Assembly (NCBI GenBank): GCA_037903355.1
Contig: JBAJFE010000014.1
Location: forward strand, 6,944,001-7,008,000
Length of the DNA stretch: 64,000 nucleotides
Source of the DNA: Trichuris trichiura
Lineage: Eukaryota > Nematoda > Enoplea > Trichinellida > Trichuridae
Direction: 5' to 3'
The notes under the pieces were generated by a model. That model had not been told where the DNA came from. It searched no databases and saw only the letters and a list, made by a program, of their open reading frames with translations. Both the position numbers and the translations under genes were made by a program. Positions 42,898 to 54,400 of the stretch are shown one piece after another (positions within the stretch are counted from its first letter, which is position 1; every line of letters starts with the position of its first letter).

Positions 42898-43662
42898 ATT
42901 TTCAGTTATGTCGCACGATTTCAATGCAGTGCATTTTTAAAACTCAAAACAAATGGTTGTTAATACGGATGAGTTATAACCGTTAATCGCATTGCAGAAG
43001 AGCGACGGTATTTATATTAACATAAATACCTCTTTTAATGTTTACATTAACGCCATTTAAAGTGCTGAAAAACTGGACGTCTATTCTTTGAGTGAACTTT
43101 CATGCAATAGTAATGAAATAACTCACGAACTTATAAATCCAATTTTAGTTCTGTTTGATGTATTTAACGTTGGTAACCGAGCTGAGCCAGTAGCAACTAC
43201 TGTCTGACGGATGAGCAAAAGACAAAATGACCATCCACTAGTGCACACATTAACAACAACTGCATAACTTGTTCACTCCCACAGAAGAAAGCGTGAGAAA
43301 CATTGTAGGAAGTAACCAGAAGATGCACCTAGACACATGCTGTATTTATTTGTTGTTCATTACTTCTAATGGCAAACTAGATAACACTCCTGCAACAGAT
43401 ATACAAGACAAAAGGAAATGGAGCCTTTAGGAACGCTTTTCTTATTTTCAGTGGTAAACCTGGTAGTCAACTAGAAGTCTTGTTTTCCATGCTTTTCTAA
43501 AGTGTCGTACCCTTATGCCCTACTAACTCAACGAAGTCTGTTTTTATGTGATTAAATAACATACTCTTGGTCTTTTGCTTTATTTTAACTCCATTTATTA
43601 ATTGTGAGCATTTGATTCTTCTTTCTTTCTTTCTTCTCTCCTTGCGAACGGGTGCGGTATTC
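42898..43662. other. Intergenic, nothing recognised
   Basis: AT-rich, with no supported gene or repeat ends. A pyrimidine-rich stretch precedes the foldback element. Confidence 0.4.
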
Positions 43663-44044
43663 AGAATAAAAATTTCTTGCGGCTTTGCTACCCGTTCGTT
43701 AAAAACGTTTATTTCTAAACGTTAACTCGCGGAGTTTTCAGGCCTCACCGGGTTCCGTCATCAGCGCTACGTGCGCCGCCCGTCGGGTCGGTCATTATGT
43801 TAGCAAGTCGCTCCGTCCGACCAACCTTGGCGGGGCATCAGCCGTCAGGCCCATCTTGACCCACCTAGTCAGTCAGACTTTACGGCGAGCACCCAACCGA
43901 CCTTCCACTACGGCGGCGACACTAACAATGAGAGGCAACGAACAAACAAACGGTATACCCGTCCGTTTTAAGCTCCGCGCGTTAACGTTTAGAAATAAAC
44001 GTTTTTAACGAATGGGTAGCAAAGCCGCAAAAAATTTTTATTCC
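43663..44044. repeat. Foldback element, 382 bp, 64-bp arms
   Basis: The arms 43663-43726 and 43981-44044 are reverse complements with 61 of 64 matches. They include GCGGCTTTGCTACCC and AAAACGTTTATTTCTAAACG. The 254-bp centre is GC-rich and shows no coding. A much shorter relative sits at 63928-63990. Confidence 0.8.
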
Positions 44045-46020
44045 ATATTGAGTTCTGGATGGTAAGTCATCAAATTCACTAACCACCAGAACAGAAATGC
44101 ATTGTAGGATATGATCAACAGCGCTTTTCGGAATTATGAATCTCTTCTGAAGTTCCAGTTTTATTGCGTCATGGTCCTGTTGAGCAGTCGGTAGTCGTTT
44201 GATCGCACACGAAATAAATTAACTTAGCCTTCAGGACTGGCTTTGCCCTGCAATCAGCGTGTTGATAAAGGCATTGCGACCTCTTTTCAGTATGCTTAAA
44301 TGTGTTGGCGAGCAAGATAGGTTAATGCATTGTCCGGCAGGTCATATGGTCGAACGCAGTGCCCTTCAGAGTACCTTGATGGCGTGAGCGTTTAAGGCCA
44401 ACTTCTCTGCCTCCTTTGAACTTATTGTTAAAAAAAACTTTGACAAGAATATATGACTTCGTCGTCAAAATCCTTTTCGTTAATGAGACTGCACTTCCTG
44501 GTGGCATTAACAGCTTGAATTAATCGTTAAACCAAAACTAAAAGTGCTGTATATACCACCCCTGGTGGGCATCTTCTTCGTGTCCACTTCTTGAGTATAT
44601 GCGATTTTTCTTTTTCTTGTCTGTAAGAATACTGTTCTTGTTGTCCAGCTTTGTGAAAGCCTATTGCGTTCTCAGTTTTCAGTGCATGAATACATGTCAA
44701 TAACATTGATGCCTTGTCGTGACCATGGTCAAGGGAACAGAGGGTAGGTCTTTCGACAGTCAGATTCAAACCGGGTTGAATTAAGTGTGTACTGCGTTGC
44801 TCCGTGGGTTTCTATGACTGCTGGACAGCAGCTGTCAAAGCTAATTTAGTTTTGCTTAAGTGCCCCATAAACTATGCCCCTGACCAAGTCAAGTTCAGTT
44901 CATGTACCATTGGGGAGACAGGTGCCTGCATCTGTATACCGTTTGTTGTCAAAAATGCAGTCCATAACTGTTACGAATCCATTAACTTTTAAAAATCGAC
45001 TGTACAGATGCTGCTACGTAGTAGGAAATCCACGAAAAAATTCTTATTAATAAACGAAAAGAAGATGGGTTTTCATATTCAAATGATAATTTCCCATCGA
45101 ACGTTAATTCATACTTTGACGAAGTTGGAACAAGGCTAAATATTATATTCAGTATTTCATCAAACCACAATAATTACTAATGAATATTGAGCTTTTAATA
45201 ACAGTTTTTCACAACCTTTTTCACTTTAATCAATACTTGCAGCCTTTTGGTGATTAAACCTTTTAATGCAGTTTTGTAGCTTTTAGGACAATATATTCCG
45301 TCTTTATCGATGAATTCGTGTGTAAATGGAGTTAGAACAGTGGAACTTGGGCATAGACTTTAGGAAAGAGTGTAGCCTGCTAACAATTTCGAAGTTTGTT
45401 TTTCGTCTGGGATTATGGTACTCGTGGTTCTTGTTCAGTGTCAAATTTGATATATGCCAAACTGTTCGTAAAAATATACAAGCAGTTAATGATGCTTGTC
45501 CGGACTAATATCTTTCCACTGACGCTCCACAAAGTTTGCTGTTTAAAGCAATCACTTCCATCTCTTCTGAATGTGTCTGTGAATTCTCGAGAGTAGAATG
45601 TTCGCATAGTGGTTTAGTCATCTTGCAATTGATACGTCAAGAGAAAACTGGTATTATTGGATAAAAATTTTCTCTTTTTCTGGCTCCATGTCTTAATAAA
45701 TTCAACACCGGTAATATAAAGCTGTATGAAAGCTCAGTATAAAAAATATAAAGCTACATCTCAATATGGAACTGTTAGGCTAACTAGATTCAGCATTGCG
45801 TTTAATTCGCTCTCCTCGTTGTGCTCTAGTGCTCACCTGATTTTCTCAACTTGGCGTCCTCAGTCATTGCTTCAGACCGCAGCATACGTAGTGCAAATGC
45901 ATAGGGATGCTAATAGACAAACCTTCAGTGCATAATGTTTTTTAAGATTAGACTTTAGGCAAGTTTGCTTCCACGTGCTGCATCAGACTTGTTGTCACAC
46001 TTTCTGTCCTTCTCAGGATA
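44045..46020. other. Intergenic, nothing firmly recognised
   Basis: A cysteine-containing frame at 44804-44992 (FYDCWTAAV...CPINYAPDQVKF) looks mildly protein-like, but has no matching exon or known domain. The rest is AT-rich. Confidence 0.35.
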
Positions 46021-46028
46021 TATTACAC

Positions 46029-46570
46029 CAGTAGTTTTCACGGTGGGGCGTGTGCCCCAGCAGGAGGCATTTCTGAAGTCCAGGGGACGCAAATCACCAA
46101 GAGGGCTCTTGGGGGGGGGGGGGGTATTTTTGAGCTGTGGGGGGCACATGCCCCATCTGGGCCATCATGCTAAAGCGCATAGGAAGGTGGGGTCCGCAGG
46201 TCAGTTATTGTGCGGACCGGTTAAGATGAAGTTGCACGCTATGCGTGAAGCCGACTTCCCCCACCACATGAACCAATCAGCGCTCGTGGACTAATCAGGA
46301 CAAGCGTGTGTGGATATGGTACTTTAACAGAACCTTTGGGAACACTTGCTACCCGCAATTCTGATTGGCCAATTTCCAGTGCGATGATTGGCTGGATTGG
46401 CGCTTTGCCCAGATAAATTTGTGCAGAACCTGCATTTTGACGCCCAGACAATCACTGTCCTCCCTTCCAGCCAATCAGCGCGCTCGAAATTGGCCAATCA
46501 GAATTGTGGGATGCAAACGCTCTGAAACGTTCACAAGGAGCGCTGGCGACCCCGATTTTGAGAAACACTG
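46029..46570. mobile_element. hAT-type MITE, 542 bp
   Basis: The ends are CAGTAGTTTTCAC and, on the other strand, CAGTGTTTCTCAA. Its interior shares long phrases with 389-770, including GCCAATCAG and GTTCACA. The flanking 8-mers TATTACAC and TATCAGAT agree at five positions. It includes a run of twelve G around 46111. No transposase. Confidence 0.7.
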
Positions 46571-46578
46571 TATCAGAT

Positions 46579-48185
46579 GGATACAATAACGTACAGACGG
46601 CGAAGAAGCATTTGCAACGTTATAATTTTAATTTCATTATTAGTAGCACCCATACTCGACGACGTTTAACGATTAAGATTTGGAGGCTTGTGCATTGCCC
46701 ACACATCAGTTTCGTTATACCTTCAGCGTGCCTGCAGCGTTTTAACAGCAAGATCATCCTATGAGGAAGTTGTCATAGTATCCTCTCGAGAGAATGCACA
46801 AAATGAATTAGGCTCTGAGAAAACTGTAATGCGCAGGACATGAAGTCTAATACCGCGTTATTTATAAGGTGCTGCTGCTTCATTCAAGCTTCCGCGCTTA
46901 TTATGGGTAGCTGCAGTTTCTTTCTCAGAGCGCTGTTAATTAAAACGTTAGAAACAGGATGTGAAGTGTCGTGGAAGCTCCATGTTTCTTCACAAAAACA
47001 AACTGGACAAAGGTAACTAACGCTTTCTGAACGTGACAACCTGCACACATGTTAAGAATTATCCTATTTTTCATCAGAATGCCGGCTATCACAAGTAATT
47101 GTATATAGCTAAACCTATCCCAAGTAGAACTAAGAGGTCTTCTAAGAGAGAAAATTTTTACTTTTCAAATCAGACATTGTTTCAGTTAAATGGCTAATTT
47201 TCCGTTTGCTCAATTACTGCTGGATATGCATGGTTCGGTGAAACTGAAACAACGTGGCGTGTTAATTTGTTAGCTAAAGATGGCAGCACTAAACAGACTG
47301 GACGCAGTCCGTAGCAATACAACAGAAGGTTTGAGGACGTAGTTTCTTTGCCAGCAAGATTTCAGCTTCATGAAGTTGTTTTTTTGTAGCTTTGTATTGG
47401 TCAGCAATTGGGCTTAGAATTAGTCCACAACAGCCAGTAGCCAGTAAAGGCTCTTTTCAACATACTGATAATAGGACGTGCTCGATCCTGAAAGCTACGT
47501 TCATTAGTCTTCCTGTGCAAATAAAAGATCTTAGGTCGTATCTAATGATGAACAGGTTAAAGCTGAAAAACGCAGGATCACCAAATGGATGACGCTCTAT
47601 TTCTGGCAGGATACTCCTAATAACTAATGTAAGCTTTGGACAAGCATTAGTCTTGCTAGTATGTACAGGATTGAATTACATGACAGACTGAACAGCATTA
47701 TTACTAACTGATTTTTGACACTGCAACAGCTCTTTTTCTTAAAAACATGAACTGCAGTTTTGAAAATGGTCTCATATGAAATGATTTGTAGCTTGGCATT
47801 CAAAGTAAATGAAATCGGTTGGATTTACTCTTTTCATAGGAGAATAAGCCGTTCCGAAAAACTGAACATTGCGCTGTTAATAATTTTGAACTGTTTTAAT
47901 AGAACTTGAATTGCGCTTATATTTACTTTGGTAAAATAAGCTTATCAGCGAAGAAATTACAATTCTATAGGCTTTTGCCTTACCCAATGCTCATAACATT
48001 ACGCATTCTCACCCATTTGATTTGCTATGAGCCGATATTTGATTTGCAGGCTACTGCAAAACAATGCCCCAATAGCACTTTAGTCGTTTTGTTGAAGCAG
48101 TAGAAATGAAAAGATTCGCTGGGTGCTCAAACACTTTGAACTGGCTACCCTAGGATAGACATTCTAACCTTTCCCTGTCTCATAC
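46579..48185. other. Intergenic, nothing recognised
   Basis: AT-rich sequence without supported genes. It leads into the CpG-richer region upstream of the EPC first exon. Confidence 0.4.
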
Positions 48186-48485
48186 TTTAACCGAAGCGGC
48201 TGACATTGTAGGTGGCGCTACAGTCGCTAAGCGTATCGACTGCCGTCCGCCTGATTGCCGTGTAACTGGCCCAGCCTCTGAATTGTTGCGTGTTGACGCT
48301 TGGCCGTTTCGGAGTCAAAACGGAAGGGAATTTTCGCGAATTCCCAACAGTTTTATGAACTCACAACGTCTGTCAATGTTTAATCGCCGACCGAGGCCGT
48401 CCGTTCGGACACTGGTCCTCGATAGCTGCTGCAGTACCCCTGTTCTCGAATCTTTTGCTCAGTTACAACGTTGGAGTACACCGCA
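48186..48485 (+). promoter_or_regulatory. Probable promoter and 5' UTR of the EPC gene
   Basis: This stretch is richer in CpG than its surroundings and carries GGTGGCGCTACAG. It lies directly before the EPC start codon. No TATA box is obvious. The promoter role is inferred from position. Confidence 0.35.
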
Positions 48486-51400
48486 ATGAGCAAGCTCACC
48501 TTCCGGGCTCGAGCCCTCGATTGTATCAAGCGGCTCTCGTTGTATCGTAAGGAGCAACTTCCCGATTTAGCCGAGTATGCTGCCAACCAGAGAAGTGTTC
48601 CGGCGATGCCCTCCGGCATGGAAAAGGAGGAAGAAATGGTAAGCCAGCTCGTAGAAAAGATGGCCGCATCGCGCTGAGTTGCACGTACTGATCGATAGGT
48701 GGCGCTGAGTATGTAAAGCGACCAGCTGCGTAGCAGCGAGAAACGGGGGATTTTTGAGACGCGGTTTAGAAATTTGAGTGCTTTGAATGGTATTTCCCAG
48801 TACTCGTATGCCCGTTAAACTTAGTACACGCTTTAATGATTTTCCTTAGTTGAAAATAGTATGTTATGTAATGGGGAAGAGGTTTTCATTATGGTAGGTT
48901 ACAGTGTTTGGCCATTTTATTGAAAGAAACAAAGAAATAGTAATTGGGAGCTTTCGGAGCCTTCGGGTTTCGTATTCAGCGTGATAAGTCGAAGTAAATA
49001 GTGTACCAACATTCTCTATAATGAAATTAGCTGTGGTTATCTCTATACCTACCTGTCTACATGTGCCCTTGTAGCTATATCAGTCTATGCAGTTTTTTCA
49101 TTTTTCACCGTGTGTATTAATTTGTGTTTGAATATAGGGCTTTGTATAACAATTACATAACTTTTCATACTTGAGGTCATGTATCGGCGCTATAATTTAT
49201 AAAATAAACATTAAGGAGCTTTGGGAGCACGTACGTACTTGTGTAGCTATACTTTAATGTTTGAAGTCAGGATGAACTCATCTATTGCAGTAACCAAAAT
49301 GGCAGTAAGGCGAAGCTTTCAGATTTGTTTCGACGCGTCATCAATGGAAAAAAGAAAAGTTAGTTTACGCATACGCCATGGTCATTTTTACTTTCTTAAA
49401 CCCACATAATGCTTCACTATTTGAAGTTTTAAATACCCAACGGTTTTATCTTGTGTTCACTGGTAACTTTGAACCGGAAAGGTCAGTCACAGTCACGAAA
49501 GTTGACAAAACAGAAAATAAGCTCGCAGTGCGATAAAGATGGGCTGAATGCTATTTTGTGGGAGAAAATAGGGCTCAGCATTATCGTGGAGGCTGACATA
49601 TACATGATGAATGTGATGCTCGTTTAAAGGTCATTTGGTTGTATTTTTATGCAGCGTTTATCCCATCACTTCCAGCAAAAAGAGATTTATTGTCAATTTT
49701 TTTCTTAATTTACGAATGGGGAGATTTTAATCACGGTCGTTTAGTTTTTGCTGCGATTTGCTCAGTGCTGTTTGCAATCTTCAGTGTCTCCAGTAGATCT
49801 ATTTGCGCATATTCTTGATTTGTCGACAAATCGCGTGTTATAGGAGAAATGTTCCCTCATTCCTAAATCACATACGAACGAGAGCGCATTATGCGAGAGC
49901 AGTCTGTATGTTGGATACGTTGGTATCCCTGAAACCTCGGTGTCCATCGAAATCTTTCGCGTTCTTTGCTTACCTGTGACTTATTGAATTGTATATCCCA
50001 TATTTGCTGGAATATTTTCCAATGTTCATCGTGAATAGTGAAAACTGCAAATAGTAGCGCAAGCCTTGACTGTTTGCATTGAAGATGTATCTTTTTTGAA
50101 AGATGTTAAGAGTTCTCTAAAGACACAGTCAAATAAGCTTATTCGAAGATATGGTTAACAATTCAAAAGGTTTCATTTGAAAAACGTGGACCCCCTAGTG
50201 CTCTCCACGTAACATAATTTGATAGCGTAAATATCGGGCTGGTCCAAAATTGTTGCAATTTTTGTTAGTTCAAGCTAGCGCATATCCTTAAATGAATTTT
50301 TATTTGTGTTTGCGTAATACACTGAAAATGTTCTTCGTAACTGCCTTTTCAAGTTTCATAATACTTACGGTAGGAAACTATAGGGTAGGCCGTTGGGATA
50401 GAGCATATCTCATGTCCAGTGCAATTCCTAACAACCATTACCATTTTTATAGGTCCTGCAGCTCACTTCTGAATACGTAAAACGAGAATTCTCGAAAAGC
50501 TGTGGGCAAACAAAATTTATTTTGTCAGTGATCATCAACCTTCGTAGCGTTATAACTTTACGTATCTTTGCTGTTTTGTTATTTCGATGTAGGCTTCCTA
50601 TTGCTTGATACGACTGCTATTACAGTTGATTTCATGCTGTGCCTTTTTTTATGAATTAGAATTTCCTGTTTGAAAATGGAAACTGGTAAAGTACAGCATG
50701 TGATGGGTTCGTTATTATCAGCAGTTGCGTTATACGCGGAGCTTCAGAGCCAGTCATTATGGATAGAGCAGGCAAGCCGTAGCACAAATCAAAGGAGAGG
50801 TTTCCCACTGTAAGGCATCGCAAAGATAAGGTTAAGTGAAGTTTGTTCAGAATTGACCACGAACGCTTGAAGTTTAAAAAACAGGAATTACAGTCGGCCC
50901 TCGTTATCCGCAGTTAATTCGTCCAAAATTTTGAGCGTTATACCATGTTATACAAGGTACCCTATGAAAAAGGCTAAATAGCTTTTATTCTAGCCGCGTA
51001 TCTCGCCCCCCCCCCCTGAACTTTTTCTTGAACGGTTATCATATCTAGTAATCCTTCGAAGCTTAGTACTACAGAATCTAGCTACGCGATAAAGACATCA
51101 ATGAGACTATGCTTGTTCAATGGGTTTAGCCATCAGAGTCCAGGCCGTTAGATACAAGAAAGGATGAAAGTAAGACTCTTTCTCTAAACTAGTGGTAATC
51201 ACCTTGCTTTAATGAGCTAAGTAATGCACTGGTGCGCGGAATGGGTATAGCGCAGGGGAAATATAAAATGTATAGGCGCACTTAAGCAGAAATAGTGAAC
51301 ATCACACAGAACACATCCACATAGAGCAAAACGTCTACGGCAGAAACGTTTGGGGCATCATGAATCAATTTACCCACTTTGTTTAGATGGGCGCAGCTCT

Positions 51401-54400
51401 CCTGGAGAACGGCCAGTCCTAAGGTTTCTTGAACTTGTTGGTAGCAAAACTTGTCCCCTTAAAATGTTAGTCTTCGCAGCTGCTGGAGTCTTATTTAAAA
51501 ACATTGTTATGGGGAGCTGTATCTACCTTTTCTTCGCTTTATCGAATAAATCTTGTAGCGGCTCCAACGAAACCGTTATTGCTCGTATAACCATGGTGCC
51601 ATGTTCCACGGATGGATCGTATTCAGCGGTCATATCCTTTAGGACCTGAGCTTGCGGGAAAATACTGGCAAGCTTTTGCAGCGTTCAATCTGTGGGTGTT
51701 TAAGCTCCTGTATCTTCCATAACGTCGTAGTCGCTGCCCGTAGGTGATTGCATCAGTTCCTCGTTGGTGAATGGTTTTCCACAATCTTCTGTGTGCTCCC
51801 TGATATCGTCTTCTATCATGTCGGAGAAAAACTCACCTCCCAACTCGTTGTCAAAATTCACCATGTCCATGACCTCCTCATCCATGGATCCTAAGTCCCC
51901 GCATTCACTGACTGCGTCTCCCCACAAACCAGCAACCACTGACTGTTCTAGGCTTTATCTTGTGTACCACCGTGCAAAAGATGACGCCACTATTTCACGC
52001 CGGACGAACCGCGTTGTATAGAACCCGCGGATGACGAAGGCAGACTGTAATGCCTTCTTTAATACATCTGCATCTGCCTTCATATTCGCAAATAACTTTT
52101 CGACTGCAGCAATACAAAGCTTGAATAACCGATAGACCAATGCTTAACGTTTCACTTGTCACAAGACCCTATGTTTTGCCGTCGTCCGCTACATCCTCCA
52201 ACTGGTATTTTCGTCCTTTTCCTCATGCCCCTCCATGCTGTTCTGTCACATTTTATAGTCTAGCTTTCTGGCTCCAATCATTTTTCCCTGTGTATAGCAG
52301 AATGTACATTTCTTCCAGTGCTCAGCACCCTCTCAATTTTCCATCCGTACTGTAATCTCCTGTCGTGTTATTTAAGATTACTGGGATAGGCGAATTGCTG
52401 ATTACCGATTCAGAGACCAAAATAACTCGAATTTCTGGAACTTCTTAATTGATTGGTAGCTCTTCGGAAAAGGCTCACTCATATCCTGTAGCTTCGTTGA
52501 ATGTTCGATGTACAGCTGGCTGTCCACTTGTAAATCAACGGCTAAAGAGAACATATTAAAGCGCAGACATTGCATTAGCGCGCTAGCATGTGCATGCAGG
52601 GTACGCTAGGAATTGAGACTGCATATGGCGAAGCCTTAGTATGAATTGCCGGCTGTTACCCTCCGACGCAAATAAAAGACGAAAAGTTTCAGCTAGCTTG
52701 GCCAGTTGTAAGCTTATGTCTACTGCTGTATTCAGTATACTTCTCGCTGAGCCCTACTTGGATTGATTTCCTTCATATCTCGTGTTCACACTATTCGTAC
52801 ATAACGCGTATCGCGCTGTTAATAGCTTTCTAGTTAAAGGCAGGCGCTAGTACATTACTGCTGTGCCTGTGTTTTGGCATGTGTCCTTTTTACCAATGAC
52901 TGGTAAATACGTAAGTTTTCACGAAATGTTCAGAGAGGTTCCATGCTGTGAATTAGCCTTTTTCAAGGACATTTACTATCAGCGACGCAGATAGGGAGTT
53001 CTGAAAGCTGCAGTTTATTTATTTTTTTAAATTTCCTCTATGATCAAGGGATTGATGAAGTAAGAAGCTTCATAGGTGTTCCTCTGGTTTACAGGTTTGG
53101 CCTGTTGGATGTATTTGTAAGTAAACTTCAAAATGCCCTCCCTACCAATGAATGGATGAGCAGATTGTTAGAGAAATTACAGAACAAATCGAATACCGTT
53201 TGTTTCGGAACTGCTCGTGTTCCGTCGTCAGCAGTGTACGTTTCGGTCGTGTTCCTTCGTCAGCAGTGCCCAACACTGAACATCGTAGCTTAGTGAAGCG
53301 TCGCTCTAGACGTGCGACAAATGTTTGCATCAGCGTAAGCATGATCATCTAACGAAAGCGTAGTTTATAATACAGCATCGAATGTATCACGTGGTGCGTC
53401 GAAAGTAAGAGGCAGAGTTTGTACGTAGGCGGTGTTAATAGATGTAAGCATATATGAAAAGCAAGCTGCTCCGTAACAGTCAGTGTTCGATAAACTGAAC
53501 TGAATTAAATTATTAGACGATGAAGATGCTGAAGCAATAGTTCCATTGAATTCTCGAGTTTGAAGATGAAGATGAAGATGCTGAAAGAAATAATTTCATT
53601 GAATTCTTTTCTAATTTAACTGAAAGGTAGCTGGGAGAAGGCAGTGTGAAGACTAGCGATATTTTGACAGTTATGCAAGAAGTCTCCAGTTCTTGACTGT
53701 GCACATTTGGCGTTTCTTTACATATTTCCCTGTGGTAAGCAAGGCTGTTTTGAATCTGCCTATCAGCTCTTCCGTAGCTTTCAAAATCGACGCTCATCTT
53801 TTCTAACACCCGCATGCGATTGCTGATAGTAGCAAGCGCGACATCCACTTCCTTTGCTGTGGACTTGTTATCTTGTTATCTGAGGTGTAATTTTTGCTCG
53901 TGACCCCCCTCCTTCAGATTTCCTTTTACTTGATCAAGTCCTCATTCGAAAGCTTTCCAATTTCGACGTTGAGAAGTCTGACAGCATTCTCTTCATCTTG
54001 TTGTTTACTGCTTCATCAGCTGCAAAATCCTTATTTAAATGTTTGAGCGAATCTGCCGTAGACATAACTAAAGGAAAAGCCAGTATTATAGAAAGCATGA
54101 AGTTTCGAAAGACAGGATGTCTTTTAACAGGCTTGGGTTGTTTCATAGTTGATCTTCTGATTCACGGATTTGGCCTGTTTGATGTATCTGTAAGTAAACT
54201 TTAAAGTGCCCTCCCTACCAACGAATGGATGAGCAAATTGTTAGAGAAAATGCAGAACAATTTTGATACCGTACGTTTCGGAACTGCTCTTGTTCCGTCG
54301 TCAGCAGTATGAGGAAGTAAGCTTGCTACTTGTCTGTTCTAGCAGCTTGACTGCTTCAAGGACTTGTGCACCTTGAGCACTTCGGATGTTTCGAAAGACA

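Noticed and set aside
44804..44992. Cysteine-containing frame that resembles an extracellular domain
   Set aside because: No recognisable domain spacing, no flanking exons with agreeing phase, and only 62 residues long.
51004..51017. C run near a Tigger end, considered as a transposon junction
   Set aside because: Homopolymer only; no target-site copy or second end nearby.
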